Assembly (NCBI GenBank): GCA_019637685.1
Contig: JAHBVF010000019.1
Coordinates: 1-64,000 of the forward strand
Direction of reading: 5' to 3'
From: Caldilineaceae bacterium
GTDB lineage: Bacteria; Chloroflexota; Anaerolineae; Caldilineales; Caldilineaceae
Length of the DNA: 64,000 bases
Positions 1 through 9,038 of this stretch are shown here, piece by piece. The notes under the pieces are model-generated. The model worked only from the letters and a program-made list of their open reading frames with translations, had not been told where the DNA came from and did no database searches. A program made the translations under genes and the position numbers. How positions within the stretch are numbered: the stretch's first letter is position 1; the number at the start of each line of letters is the position of its first letter.

Positions 1-39
1 TGAATTTGAATCTTCCATCGATTACTCTTGCGACCCTGC

Positions 40-330
40 CTATAAGCCCAACGGATTTACCGAGGCCAGGGGCATGCCCACATCGCGTACTTTGCGCAGC
101 AGACCATACAAAGCGGCCTGGTCAACCACCGGGCCAGTCAACAGTGTGTCGCCATCCTCCGTCAGCGTGATGGTCATGCCGTCAAACCAGTCGCTCCATC
201 GCTCATCCAGATGCCCCCGGACACGAATCTCATACTGCTGGGACCTGTCCAGGTCCAGACTTGTCGGTGTGCCTGTATTTTTATCCACTGGGGACTGACC
301 CTCCCGTATCGGCAAAGTGAGGCGCTCCAC
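40..330 (-). CDS. Conserved hypothetical protein, 96 aa
   Basis: Function unknown. The core (about residues 32-90) contains YEIRVRGHL, WFDGMTI and a TGPVVDQAALYGLL segment followed by a VGMPLASV ending. I recall this pattern from small proteins common in Chloroflexota genomes, but not one with an assigned role. There is no signal peptide or membrane segment, so it is probably a soluble cytoplasmic protein. The N-terminal 30 residues are polar and may not be translated. No strong ribosome site decides the start. It lies alone on the minus strand, 30 bp beyond the stop of a small membrane protein gene on the same strand. Confidence 0.6.
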   Translation of the reverse strand: MERLTLPIREGQSPVDKNTGTPTSLDLDRSQQYEIRVRGHLDERWSDWFDGMTITLTEDGDTLLTGPVVDQAALYGLLRKVRDVGMPLASVNPLGL

Positions 331-360
331 GGAGTGTGAGCGCTTCGTGGAGCGCTTCGA

Positions 361-486
361 TCATTCATCTTTCTTGCTGCTGACTGCCCCGACTGCCACG
401 ATGAAACAGTTGAGTCCCCAAAGCATAACGCCGAGACCCGACAGAAAAATCCCCAGACCGGCTGCACTGCCCCAAGACAAATCCAT
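361..486 (-). CDS. Small single-span membrane protein, 41 aa
   Basis: A 41-residue protein starting MDLSWGSAAG. One hydrophobic helix of about 25 residues is followed by a short charged tail ending SKKDE. The start is chosen because an AGGAG ribosome site (493-501) sits 6 bases before this ATG. A longer reading from 567 would add a basic leader with no such site. Function is not recognised. It could be a small stress or assembly membrane peptide. A 25-bp-period direct repeat lies upstream at 606-648. Confidence 0.5.
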   Translation of the reverse strand: MDLSWGSAAGLGIFLSGLGVMLWGLNCFIVAVGAVSSKKDE

Positions 487-605
487 TGCACATCTCCTTT
501 TGACTTTGAAACTGATGGTTATCCGGTGTACGAATCGACACCTTCTTGCTTTCGTGCTACGGCCCAAGAATACCGGCGAATGTGGTGAGGCGTCATCACA
601 TCATC

Positions 606-648
606 TGGTGATTGATGTGGTGATTCCCATTGGTGACTGATGTGGTGA
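606..648. repeat. Two spaced direct repeats, 18 bp, period 25
   Basis: TGGTGAYTGATGTGGTGA occurs at 606-623 and again at 631-648 with one mismatch. Further GTGGTGA pieces lie just before it. The pair lies about 120 bp upstream of the small membrane protein start, and between the end of the LuxR gene and that gene. It could be an operator or simple slippage. No protein reading was found here. Confidence 0.5.
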
Positions 649-674
649 GCGGGTGTGCCGAAAGGATGTGAGGG

Positions 675-717
675 CAAGAAAAAGCCCCGGCAGGTGTTCC
701 AGAAGCCTGCCAGGGCT
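675..717 (-). terminator. Intrinsic terminator of the MalT-like regulator gene
   Basis: Arms 683-694 (AGCCCCGGCAGG) and 706-717 pair over 12 bp with one mismatch around an 11-base loop. Read on the minus strand, the stem is followed directly by a T run (complement of the A run at about 675-683). It lies 30 bp past the stop of the regulator gene at 747. Confidence 0.75.
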
Positions 718-746
718 GGGGGAGAGATGGGATACGGTCGGGTGGT

Positions 747-3497
747 TTAGAGCAGGCTGAGTTCCTGTGCCCGGCTCACCGCGGCCCGACGGCTGTTTAC
801 GCCGAGTTTGCTGTAGATGTTTTTGGTGTGGGTGCGCAGGGTGTTCAACGAAATCATCAATATCTCGGCGATTTCCGGGCCGCTCATTTCGCTGCCCAAT
901 CGCTTCAACACGTCGAGTTCCCGGTCGCTCAGCGGCTCGATCAGCGGCTGGTTCGATGGCTGGGTGGCGGGCGCGCTGACGCCAGACGCCCCAAAGGCTG
1001 CCCGTAGTCGGCGCGCATAGACCGGGGAAATACCCGCTGCGGCGGCTTCCTCCAACAGCCTCCCCATCGGGTCGCCTTGGCCTGTGAAGATGCGCACGTA
1101 TCCCTCGGGTTCGGCCAGGTCGAGGGCACGGGCCAGGGCCGCCAGGGCCGCGGGCCTCTCATTTTGTGCCTGGTGCGCGAGGGCCAGGGAGACCAATATC
1201 TCAATCACACTGCCCCTTCGCTCTCCGCTCTCTGCCGCCTGCAGCAGACGTTCCAGCAGCGCAACCGCGGGGCCGTTCTGGTTCTGGGCCATAAGAATTC
1301 TGGCCAGGGTGATGTACTCGAACTCGTGCAGGAAGCTCAGCTCGTCGTCGACCGAGAGACCCCGCTCGCTTGCCCACGCCTGTGCATCGGCCAACCGGCC
1401 CTGGGCAAGCCAGACCTGGGCCTTCAGCGCGGCAATAGGCCGCACATCGGGGACGGGGGTTGGATAGTAGAGCCGGGCGGCCTCGTCGAGCAGCGCCAGC
1501 GCGCCCTCCAGATCGCCTTCGTCTACCGCGGCCTGGGCCTGGGCGCGCCGCAAGCGATAGGGCCAATCCCCCAGACCGGCTTTTTCGCCAAGTTCCTCGC
1601 TTTTCGCCATCTGTTGCCGGGCTGCTTCCCAATTGCCCTGTTCCCGGTAGATTCCGCTCAGTCCCAGATGGATGTCCGCTGTGCCTGGTGGTGCCGGCTC
1701 CCCCAGCCGATCGGCCAGTTCCTTGGCTCTGGTATAGATGTCAATCGCCTCCCGAAGACGTCCCTGCGTCACCCGGATATCGGCCATCCCAAAGGTGCCG
1801 CTGAGCGCGAAAACCACACTGCCGACCGTCTCAAAAGCAGCCATCGTATGGGCGATGGTGCGGTGGGCCTCCTCCAGATCGCCTATCGTCCACTGGGCCA
1901 GGCCCAGAAGCCCCAGGGCTGGCCCCCGCCGCAGATAGTCGTCTTCGGGCAGCAGATCGAGCGCCCGCCGCGCGTGGGTCACGCTGCCGGGGATGTCGCC
2001 GCGGGCCTGGGCAATATAAGCCCAGGCTGTGGCGATGGACGCGGGCAGGTTCTGAAACTGCTCCTCGTCCGCAACGACCACCGGGCGATCCGTGCTTTCC
2101 GACGCCGGAAGGGACGTCTCCATCCGATGCTCCGCGTCCCGCAGCCAGACCGCGCCGGCCTCCATCTCCCCCCCGTTCAGAAACGCCCAGGCATAGGCTA
2201 CACAGAGCACCGGTCGGGCACGCACCAGATCCGCGGGCAGCGCCTGCACCCATTCCATCCAGGCCGCGGACTGGAACTGCCCATCCATGGCCGGCCAAGC
2301 CAATTCGGCCAGGCGCGCCACCCGTTCGAAGTCATCCGCGGCCAGCGCGTGTCGAACCGCGTCCGCGGTCGAACTGTTCTCCTCGTGCCAGCGGCTGGCC
2401 CGAATGTGCAGGTGAGCTACGCCCGGTTCTTCATCCGGAGACAGGGCCGCGCGCTGATACAGCCGTTGGCGCAGGAGATCGGCAAAAAGGTGGTGATAGC
2501 GATACCAGCGCCGTTCGTTGTCCAGCGGAACCAGGAAGAGATTGGCCTGTTCGATGTAGGCCAGCACTTCTTGCCCGGACTGAGCCGCGGGGCTGTCCGC
2601 GCGCCCATTCAGAACTGCATCGCACAGGGGGCCGCACAGACGATCGAGGATGGACGTGTGCAGCAAAAATGTCTGAATGTGTTCAGGCTGTTGCAGCAGA
2701 ACTTCCTCCACCAAATAGTCCATCACAAAGCGGTGGCTGCCCGTGAAGGAGTGGATGAAACTGGCTGTGTCCGCTCGCCCCTGCATAGAGAGCGCAGCCA
2801 ATTGCAGACCGGCGATCCAGCCTTCCGTGCGGATTTCCAGGGCAGAAACATCCGCTTCGGTCAGACTGAGGCCCATCACCTGATTGAGAAATGTCGCGGC
2901 TTCGCTGGGCGTGAAGCGCAGATCAGCCGCGCGCAGTTCGGTCAACTGATTGCGCACGCGCAGCCGAGCCAGGGGCAGGTTTGGGTCCTCGCGCGTGGTG
3001 ATGACCAGATGCATCTGGGGCGGCAGATGCTCCAGCAGGAACGCGAGCGCGCGGTTGGCCGGTTCCGCATCGATTGCGTGGTAGTCGTCCAGGACGAGGG
3101 TGAAACGCTCCGGGATGGCGGCAATTTCGTTGAGCAGGGCAGTCACGATCGGCTCGGTCGGCGCGGGCTGGGCGGATTCGAGCAGGCCCAGCACCTCCGC
3201 GCCGAATGTCGTCGGGCCGGTTCTGGCGGTGACGGTTTTCAGCGCGGCCACCAGATAGGCCAAAAAGCGGGTCGGGTCGTTCTCCCCCTCGTCCAACAAC
3301 AGCCAGCCCGCGGGGCGGCCACAGGCGCTGACCCACTCGCTGGCCAGGCTGGATTTCCCAAAACCGGCCGGGGCCGAGATGAGTGTCAGTTTGTGGTCCA
3401 ACCCCTCATCCATCCGCTGGATCAGGCGGGGACGGGCCACGAATTTGGAACGTACCGGGGGAAGATAAAGTTTGGTGGCAAGGATCGGCGTAGGCAT
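747..3497 (-). CDS. MalT-type LuxR family transcriptional regulator, 916 aa
   Basis: A large ATP-dependent (STAND-type) activator. An AAA/NACHT-like ATPase at the N terminus has Walker A APAGFGKSS (about residues 42-50) and a LVLDDYHAI Walker B. Then come a winged-helix region, TPR-like repeats over about residues 430-830, and a C-terminal LuxR helix-turn-helix (LSDRELDVLKRLG to the end). The length fits MalT (about 900 aa). The start MPTPILATKLYLPP is the family's usual beginning; a 98-residue upstream extension would run through repeats and is rejected. Two tandem palindromes lie 11-44 bp upstream. The inducer is unknown: MalT senses maltotriose, but no maltose genes are nearby. Confidence 0.85.
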   Translation of the reverse strand: MPTPILATKLYLPPVRSKFVARPRLIQRMDEGLDHKLTLISAPAGFGKSSLASEWVSACGRPAGWLLLDEGENDPTRFLAYLVAALKTVTARTGPTTFGAEVLGLLESAQPAPTEPIVTALLNEIAAIPERFTLVLDDYHAIDAEPANRALAFLLEHLPPQMHLVITTREDPNLPLARLRVRNQLTELRAADLRFTPSEAATFLNQVMGLSLTEADVSALEIRTEGWIAGLQLAALSMQGRADTASFIHSFTGSHRFVMDYLVEEVLLQQPEHIQTFLLHTSILDRLCGPLCDAVLNGRADSPAAQSGQEVLAYIEQANLFLVPLDNERRWYRYHHLFADLLRQRLYQRAALSPDEEPGVAHLHIRASRWHEENSSTADAVRHALAADDFERVARLAELAWPAMDGQFQSAAWMEWVQALPADLVRARPVLCVAYAWAFLNGGEMEAGAVWLRDAEHRMETSLPASESTDRPVVVADEEQFQNLPASIATAWAYIAQARGDIPGSVTHARRALDLLPEDDYLRRGPALGLLGLAQWTIGDLEEAHRTIAHTMAAFETVGSVVFALSGTFGMADIRVTQGRLREAIDIYTRAKELADRLGEPAPPGTADIHLGLSGIYREQGNWEAARQQMAKSEELGEKAGLGDWPYRLRRAQAQAAVDEGDLEGALALLDEAARLYYPTPVPDVRPIAALKAQVWLAQGRLADAQAWASERGLSVDDELSFLHEFEYITLARILMAQNQNGPAVALLERLLQAAESGERRGSVIEILVSLALAHQAQNERPAALAALARALDLAEPEGYVRIFTGQGDPMGRLLEEAAAAGISPVYARRLRAAFGASGVSAPATQPSNQPLIEPLSDRELDVLKRLGSEMSGPEIAEILMISLNTLRTHTKNIYSKLGVNSRRAAVSRAQELSLL

Positions 3498-3508
3498 AGG
3501 ACAATCAT

Positions 3509-3541
3509 ACAACAGACCGGTCTGTTGTTTCAAGCTTGAAA
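3509..3541. promoter_or_regulatory. Two abutting perfect palindromes before the MalT-like gene
   Basis: ACAACAGACCGGTCTGTTGT (3509-3528) is a perfect 20-bp palindrome. TTTCAAGCTTGAAA (3528-3541) is a perfect 14-bp palindrome sharing one base with it. They lie 11-44 bp upstream of the ATG at 3497. The placement suits an operator for a dimeric regulator, perhaps autoregulation. No binding protein can be named from sequence. Confidence 0.55.
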
Positions 3542-3657
3542 TGATTAAGGCACTGTCCGCATCTTTCCATTTCCTCTCACACTGCTTATAATGACCCAAA
3601 CGGGCTGACGAAAAATCCGTGTGAACTCGCCCGTTCCGCGTTACCATTGAGTCGAGA

Positions 3658-3806
3658 TTGTAGGTTGGGTGAATGCCGCCGGAGATCGGCACATATCCTG
3701 TCACGTATGCGGCATTCACCCAACACGCGGGGTGGATGTTGGGTGAATGCCTGTGATGTTGGACGGGCATTCGGTCTTTTCGCGGTGGCATTCACCCAAC
3801 CTACAA
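3658..3806. repeat. Nested inverted-repeat cluster, GTAGGTTGGGTGAATGCC family
   Basis: Four copies of GTTGGGTGAATGCC alternate in orientation. The outer arms 3658-3677 and 3787-3806 are a perfect 20-bp inverted repeat. The inner arms 3711-3725 and 3737-3751 are a perfect 15-bp inverted repeat. The cluster occupies the gap between the divergent regulator and adenine deaminase genes. It resembles REP-type elements starting GTAGGTTGGGT that occur in many bacterial genomes. No gene lies inside. Confidence 0.8.
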
Positions 3807-3857
3807 CTGATTGTAACCGCGTCATCCGCGCTCTATCCCATTCTTCAGGATTTCCCG

Positions 3858-5615
3858 ATGTCTTTGACCGATCTTCTGGCCGTAGCCCGGGGCGACGAAC
3901 CTGCCGATCTGCTCCTGCGGGGTGGGCGGCTGGTGAATGTCTTCTCGGGCACAATCGAAGAGGCCGACATCGCCATCCACGGCGAACACATCGCCGGGAT
4001 CGGGCCGGGCTACCGCGCCCGCCAGACCGCCGAACTGAACGGTGCATACGTCAGCCCAGGGCTGATCGATGCCCACGTCCACATCGAGAGCAGCCTGTGT
4101 ACGCCTGCTCAGTTTGCCGCGGCGCTGTTGCCCTGCGGCGTGACCAGCGCGGTCATCGATCCCCACGAGATCGCCAATGTGGCCGGGCTGGACGGCGTGC
4201 GCTTTATGGCCGAAAGCTGCCGCAATCTGCCCCTGCGGGTGTCGCTGATGGCCCCTTCCGCGGTGCCCGCCACACCGATGGCGACCAGCGGTGCGGCCCT
4301 GGCCGCGGCCGATCTGGCCACGCTCCTGGCCGAGGGAACGGTCCACGGCCTGGCCGAATTGATGAACTTTCCCGGTGTGGTCAACGGCGACCCGGACGTG
4401 CTGGCGAAGATCGCCGCCTTTGCCGGACGACCGCGGGACGGCCACGCGCCCGCGCTGACAGGACCCGCGCTCAACGCCTACGCCGCGGCGGGTGTGCAGA
4501 CCGAACACGAATGTACCACAGTCGAAGAGGCCGCGGAAAAGCTGGCCCGGGGCTTTACGATTCTTATCCGCGAGGCGACAAACGCCCACAACTTGCACAC
4601 GCTTCTGCCGCTGATCACCCCGGAAAACCACCGGCGCATCTGTTTCTGCACCGACGACCGCCAGCCCGGCGATCTCTTGCGCCAGGGCAGTATCGATTAT
4701 ATGCTGCGGGAAGCCATTGCCTATGGCATCCATCCCCTCGTCGCCTTTCGCCTGGCCACGCTGAACACAGCCGAATGCTACGGCCTGCACGACCGGGGCG
4801 CGCTGGCTCCCGGCCGGCTGGCTGATCTGATGATCTTTGAGAACCCGGCTGCGCCCCAGGCCCAGCGGGTTTATGTGGGTGGTCGGCTGGTGGCGGCAGA
4901 TGGGCAACTGATGCCGGGTCTTTTCCTTGCTTCGCCGCCCGTGCCCGCCCACATTGGCCGGACAATGCAGGTGGATTGGGATGCCATCGATCTGCGCATC
5001 CCCGCTTTGGGCGAGCGCGTGCGGGTGATCGGTTCGCTGGAAAATCAATTGGTCACAGAGGAGCGCATCCTGCCCGCCACAATTGTGGATGGGCTGGCCG
5101 TGGCTGATCCCGTGCGCGACATTCTGAAAATGGCTGTCATCGAACGCCACACGGCCAGCGGTGGCCAGAGTCTGGGCTTTATCCAGGGGATCGGTTTGCA
5201 ACGGGGCGCGCTGGCCGGGACCGTCGCCCACGACCACCACAATCTGGTGCTCATCGGCGCGGACGACGCTTCGATGCTGACCGCGGCCCGTGCCATCCGG
5301 GAAATGGGCGGTGGGCTTGCCATTGCCGAGGGCGAACGGGTGTTGGCCCGCCTGCCCCTGCCCGTGGCCGGTCTGATGAGCGACCAGCCCGTGGCCGCGG
5401 TGGCCGCGGCCTACGACGAGCTTCTATCTGCCGCGGCCGAACTCGGCTCGCCCCTCCACGACCCCTTTATGGCCATGAGTTTTATGGCCCTGGAAGTCAT
5501 CCCGAAGCTGAAGCTGACGGACAAAGGGCTGGTCGATGTGGAGCGTTTTGGGTTTGTCGATCTGTTTGTGGATGAGAATGAGCTATCAGCCAGAAACGTG
5601 AAGCGTGAAACGTGA
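3858..5615 (+). CDS. ade: Adenine deaminase, 585 aa
   Basis: Converts adenine to hypoxanthine and ammonia in purine salvage. This is an amidohydrolase-superfamily metal enzyme. Visible are the metal site DAHVHIES (H73, H75, E77), DPHEIANV (D101-E104), a GHAP motif, TDDR near residue 268, and the family's C-terminal beta domain. The length matches AdeC/Ade (about 580 aa). The start at 3858 (MSLTDLLAVARG) is chosen on family alignment, because the longer frame runs back into the repeat cluster. The last six or so residues (NVKRET) are encoded by a dispersed palindromic repeat that supplies the stop codon. The nearby nucleoside hydrolase and PfkB kinase fit nucleobase salvage. Confidence 0.9.
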   Translation: MSLTDLLAVARGDEPADLLLRGGRLVNVFSGTIEEADIAIHGEHIAGIGPGYRARQTAELNGAYVSPGLIDAHVHIESSLCTPAQFAAALLPCGVTSAVIDPHEIANVAGLDGVRFMAESCRNLPLRVSLMAPSAVPATPMATSGAALAAADLATLLAEGTVHGLAELMNFPGVVNGDPDVLAKIAAFAGRPRDGHAPALTGPALNAYAAAGVQTEHECTTVEEAAEKLARGFTILIREATNAHNLHTLLPLITPENHRRICFCTDDRQPGDLLRQGSIDYMLREAIAYGIHPLVAFRLATLNTAECYGLHDRGALAPGRLADLMIFENPAAPQAQRVYVGGRLVAADGQLMPGLFLASPPVPAHIGRTMQVDWDAIDLRIPALGERVRVIGSLENQLVTEERILPATIVDGLAVADPVRDILKMAVIERHTASGGQSLGFIQGIGLQRGALAGTVAHDHHNLVLIGADDASMLTAARAIREMGGGLAIAEGERVLARLPLPVAGLMSDQPVAAVAAAYDELLSAAAELGSPLHDPFMAMSFMALEVIPKLKLTDKGLVDVERFGFVDLFVDENELSARNVKRET

Positions 5616-5649
5616 GGGTACGTCGAGTGGTCTCACGTTTCACGCCTCA
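5599..5649. terminator. Palindromic repeat (GTGAAACGTGAG family) at the ade 3' end
   Basis: Arms 5599-5616 and 5632-5649 pair over 18 bp with one mismatch. The left arm contains the ade stop codon. Related hairpins lie at 20968-21028, 40148-40204 and 51753-51820, always at gene ends. It probably acts as a 3'-end hairpin, although no long T run follows. Confidence 0.6.
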
Positions 5650-5684
5650 GTCTGTTTGTTCCAATTTACCCAAAGGACTTCCTT

Positions 5685-6881
5685 ATGTTTGACACAATCA
5701 CTCCCGCCCCGCCCGACGCGATTCTGGGGCTGACCGAAGCCTTCAAAAACGACCCGAACCCGCGCAAGATCAATCTGGGCGTGGGGGTGTACAAAGATGC
5801 AGACGGCACGACGCCTGTGTTGGGAACGGTCAAAGAAGCCGAGAAACGGCTGCTCCGTGGCGAGCAGACGAAAAGCTATCTGCCCATCGAGGGCAGCCCG
5901 GAATACGGCGCGGCCAGCCAACGGCTCATCTTTGGCGACAGCCACGAGATTGTGAACAGCGGTCGGGCCGTCACCGCGCAGGCACCCGGCGGCACAGGCG
6001 CGCTGCGGGTGGCCGGGGATTTTATCCGCGAAATCACCCCCGGTGCAACGGTCTGGGTCTCTGATCCCACTTGGCCCAATCACCCCAGCGTCTTCCAGTC
6101 CGCGGGGCTGAAGGTGGCGACCTATCCCTATTTTGATGCGGCCACCAACGGCGTCGATTTTGAGGGAATGTTGGCGACTATCCGCACGATTCCTGCCGGG
6201 GATGTGCTGCTGCTCCACGGCTGCTGTCACAACCCCACCGGCGTGGACCTTTCGCCGGAACAATGGCAGACAGTGGCGGAGATTGCCACCGAGCGGGGGA
6301 TTCTGCCCCTGCTCGACTTCGCCTATCAGGGCTTTGCCGCGGGGCTGGAAGAGGATGCGATGGGCGTGCGCGCCATTGCCGCCCACTGCCCGGAGATGTT
6401 CGTTGCCAGCTCCTTCTCCAAAAATTTTGGCCTCTACAATGAACGGGTGGGCGCGCTGACTGTCGTGGCCCGTACACCGGACGCGGCCGCAGCCGCCCTC
6501 AGCCACGTCAAGCGCTGCATCCGGGCCAACTATTCCAACCCACCCGCCCACGGCGGTGAGATCGTGCGCACGATTCTGGGCGACCCGGAACTACGCCAGC
6601 AGTGGGAAGGCGAAGTGACGGCCATGCGGGAACGCATCAACACAATGCGCCATCTCTTTGTGGAGACGCTCAACGAAAAGGGCGTGACCCAGGATTTCTC
6701 CTTCATCACCCACCAGCGGGGGATGTTTTCCTTCAGCGGTCTGACACCCGCCCACGTGAAGGCCCTGCGTGAACGCCACTCCGTCTATATCGTAGGCTCC
6801 GGGCGCCTCAGCGTGGCCGGGATGACGGAAGGGAATATGGACTATCTGTGCGCGGCGATTGCGGATGTGCTGAAAGGGTAG
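5685..6881 (+). CDS. Aspartate/aromatic amino acid aminotransferase, 398 aa
   Basis: A PLP-dependent transaminase of the class I beta group (TyrB/AspC type). It moves an amino group between aspartate or aromatic amino acids and 2-oxoglutarate. The PLP lysine is K246 in ASSFSKNFGLYNERVG. Also seen are N183 in CHNPTG, D211 before AYQGF, and the N-terminal INLGVGVYKD. The length is normal for the family. A CTTCCTT stretch precedes the ATG at 5685. It follows ade by 69 bp with the palindrome between them, so it is probably a separate unit. The substrate (Asp or aromatic) cannot be settled from sequence. Confidence 0.9.
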   Translation: MFDTITPAPPDAILGLTEAFKNDPNPRKINLGVGVYKDADGTTPVLGTVKEAEKRLLRGEQTKSYLPIEGSPEYGAASQRLIFGDSHEIVNSGRAVTAQAPGGTGALRVAGDFIREITPGATVWVSDPTWPNHPSVFQSAGLKVATYPYFDAATNGVDFEGMLATIRTIPAGDVLLLHGCCHNPTGVDLSPEQWQTVAEIATERGILPLLDFAYQGFAAGLEEDAMGVRAIAAHCPEMFVASSFSKNFGLYNERVGALTVVARTPDAAAAALSHVKRCIRANYSNPPAHGGEIVRTILGDPELRQQWEGEVTAMRERINTMRHLFVETLNEKGVTQDFSFITHQRGMFSFSGLTPAHVKALRERHSVYIVGSGRLSVAGMTEGNMDYLCAAIADVLKG

Positions 6882-6932
6882 AGATTGGAGATTTAGAGAT
6901 TGCCGATTTCGACGATCTCTGGGATGATTCAT

Positions 6933-7301
6933 TTAGCCGAGGATGGGGAGATACCAAATCAGATTGGCGTATTCCTCTGCATCTGATGCACCCCAAACCA
7001 GCACTAAGTCCTGGACGATCTGCTCCAGTGCAAGGCTGGGATGCAGAACAAATATCCCGGCAGCGGTTTCGCCTGTTTCCAATCGTTGGCGCAGATGGAC
7101 AGGCATGGACGCTCGGTTATTGGTGACCAGAATGAAGTGGTTGCGGTTACACCACTCCAGAATTTCCGGATCCAATGTCCCGTTGACAGGCGCAACCGGA
7201 TCCCCGACCCGCCAGACAGTCATTTCTGGGATCTGCTGGTGAAGGGCTTTGCGGAGGATAGGATCGACGTTTTCGTCCAGAAGAAAACGAATACGGCTCA
7301 C
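6933..7301 (-). CDS. DUF5615 family PIN-like toxin, 122 aa
   Basis: Probable toxin of a type II toxin-antitoxin pair. The start RFLLDENVDP carries the first acidic residues of the PIN-like nuclease fold. The middle has GTLDPEILEWCNRNHFILVTNNRASMP, where the DUF5615 family keeps its D/E and TN positions. Members are presumed RNases. It overlaps the upstream DUF433 gene by 4 bases (7298-7301), which is typical of coupled pairs. Confidence 0.85.
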   Translation of the reverse strand: MSRIRFLLDENVDPILRKALHQQIPEMTVWRVGDPVAPVNGTLDPEILEWCNRNHFILVTNNRASMPVHLRQRLETGETAAGIFVLHPSLALEQIVQDLVLVWGASDAEEYANLIWYLPILG

Positions 7302-7633
7302 GTAGCAGCCACTTTCGCAGCAGATTGTTCCGCGGCCAGGGAACGCAGGCGGGCGATAACCGGTGGAACATTCTGTTCCTGATCGGCCCTTCTTCTTTCT
7401 CCGTGGGCAAACCAGTCAGCCAGGTAGCCCTCTATTTGCGTCCGGTTGCTCAGGTAGTAGAGAATGGCCGCATAGACCTGTTCCAGTGAAAGGGACGGAT
7501 AACGCGCTGCGATGGCTTCCGGAGACTGGCTGCCGTAGATGTAGTCGTAGAGAACGCTCTCAATACCGATGCGCGTTCCGGCAATGCGGATGTCATCGGG
7601 GCGCAGAAATTCGAAGTAGCTTTCCAGTTGCAT
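7298..7633 (-). CDS. DUF433 family antitoxin, 111 aa
   Basis: Probable antitoxin partner of the DUF5615 protein. The DUF433 signature is present: DIRIAGTRIGIESVLYDYIYG, then SPEAIAARYPSLSLEQVYAAILYYL. This is a helix-turn-helix-like domain expected to bind DNA and the toxin. The C-terminal 35 residues (from about ERRRADQEQ) are charged and probably wrap the toxin. It is first in the operon, as antitoxins usually are, with autoregulation likely. Confidence 0.85.
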   Translation of the reverse strand: MQLESYFEFLRPDDIRIAGTRIGIESVLYDYIYGSQSPEAIAARYPSLSLEQVYAAILYYLSNRTQIEGYLADWFAHGERRRADQEQNVPPVIARLRSLAAEQSAAKVAAT

Positions 7634-7729
7634 TGTGCCGCCTCCTATAGGAATGACTGGTCATAGTATAGCACAGGAAAAGCCGTAATTGGACACCACT
7701 TTTTCACCGACGGAGTAGAAGGCAACCCA

Positions 7730-8899
7730 ATGAAATCAATCTCCAAACTCGTAACCTCCGTCCCGGCCAGTGTGACCGCGGCGATGATGCAGAAGGGGCG
7801 GGAACTGGCCGCTGCCGGCAAAGATGTGATCAATCTGGCCGGGGGCGAGCCGGATTTCGACACGCCCAGGCACATCCAGGAAGCCGCCTTCGCGGCCATC
7901 CGCAGTGGCGATACCCACTACCCGCCCAGCTTTGGGTCGCCGGAACTGCTGGAAGCGATTGTCCACAAACTGGACCGGGAAAACAGCGTCACCGCCACAG
8001 CCGATCAGATTTTGGTGACGCCGGGCGCGAAATGGGCCATCTACGCCGGCCTGGCCGCCACCCTCAACCCTGGCGACGAAGTGATGATTCTGGACCCGGC
8101 CTGGGTGAGCTATGCGCCCATGGTGCAGTTGAACGGCGGCATGCCCGTCCACGTGGGCCTGCCCGCGGCGGAAAATTTCCGGGTCAGCGAGGCCATCCTG
8201 CGCAGCCATGTGACGGAAAAGACGAAGCTGATTATGGCCTGCTCGCCCAACAATCCCACAGGGCGGGTGCTGCAACAGGACGAGATCGACGCCATTGTGA
8301 AGATCGCCACGGAATTCGATCTCTACGTCCTCAGCGACGAAATCTACGAGCACATCCTCTACGACGGCCAGGTGCATCACTCGTTGGCCAGCCAGCCGGG
8401 AATGGCTGAGCGCACGCTGATTATCAACGGTTTCAGCAAAGCCTATGCCATGACCGGCTGGCGGCTGGGCTGGCTGGCCGCGCCCAAACCCATTGCCAAA
8501 CTGGCCCGCTCCTACCAGACCCAGAGCATCACCTCCGCGGCCAGCTTTACAATGGCCGCGGGCGTGGCCGCGCTCAACGGCCCCCAGGAATGTGTCCACG
8601 AGATGACCGCGGCCTATGCCCGGCGACGCACCTTCCTGCTCGACGCGCTGGACGAAATCCCCGGCATCGAGAGCAGCCCGATTGAGGGGGCGTTCTACCT
8701 CTTCGCCAAGTTCACCCACACGGAAAAGGGCAGTCTGGAAATCTCCCAGCGGCTGCTGGAGGACGGGCTGATCGCGTCTACGCCGGGCGTTGCCTTCGGC
8801 CAGGCCGGCGAGGGGTACGTCCGTTTTGCCTTCGCCACCCACATGACGGACCTGGAAAAGACCGTCGAGCGGCTGGCGAGAATCGTACCCACCCTTTAG
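7730..8899 (+). CDS. Class I pyridoxal-phosphate aminotransferase, 389 aa
   Basis: An aspartate aminotransferase of the AspB/I-gamma type. The PLP lysine K237 is in [18 protein letters not shown]174-N175 lie in SPNNPTG, D203 in LSDEIYEHI, and the N-terminal [13 protein letters not shown] is typical. The length is normal. It catalyses transfer between aspartate (or a similar amino acid) and 2-oxoglutarate in the cytoplasm. It is not close in sequence to the other transaminase at 5685-6881, so it is not a recent duplicate. The start at 7730 gives the usual [19 protein letters not shown] beginning. Confidence 0.9.
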   Translation: MKSISKLVTSVPASVTAAMMQKGRELAAAGKDVINLAGGEPDFDTPRHIQEAAFAAIRSGDTHYPPSFGSPELLEAIVHKLDRENSVTATADQILVTPGAKWAIYAGLAATLNPGDEVMILDPAWVSYAPMVQLNGGMPVHVGLPAAENFRVSEAILRSHVTEKTKLIMACSPNNPTGRVLQQDEIDAIVKIATEFDLYVLSDEIYEHILYDGQVHHSLASQPGMAERTLIINGFSKAYAMTGWRLGWLAAPKPIAKLARSYQTQSITSAASFTMAAGVAALNGPQECVHEMTAAYARRRTFLLDALDEIPGIESSPIEGAFYLFAKFTHTEKGSLEISQRLLEDGLIASTPGVAFGQAGEGYVRFAFATHMTDLEKTVERLARIVPTL

Positions 8900-9026
8900 A
8901 GACTGGGGATTGGGGATCGGAGACCAGAAAATCGTCCAGTCCCCAATTCCCAATCCCTAATTCCCAATTCCCAATTCCTAATTCCCAATTCCTAATTCCC
9001 AATTCCCGATCCCCAATCCCTACACA
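8900..9026. repeat. Low-complexity heptamer array (ATTCCCA/ATTCCTA)
   Basis: About 80 bp of variants of CCCAATT and CCTAATT follow one another from about 8939. They are preceded by a partly complementary GATTGGGGATCGG stretch at about 8908-8921. The array fills the gap between the aminotransferase and the permease. Similar short arrays occur at 6882-6925 (GAGATT units) and 37984-38016 (GCATCTC units). It probably arose by slippage. Confidence 0.75.
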
Positions 9027-9038
9027 AAAGGCCCACCA

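Noticed and set aside
1077-3539. 820-aa open frame on the plus strand inside the MalT-like gene
   Set aside because: It is the antisense shadow of a GC-rich regulator gene; codon bias and family homology support the minus strand only.
3822-5240. 472-aa open frame opposite ade
   Set aside because: A shadow of the adenine deaminase gene without recognisable domains; the same applies to long frames opposite the aminotransferase (7736-8953) and sulfatase (50210-51805) genes.
8939-9022. Possible CRISPR-like array
   Set aside because: The units are 7 bp variants with no spacers and no cas genes, so this is simple sequence repetition.
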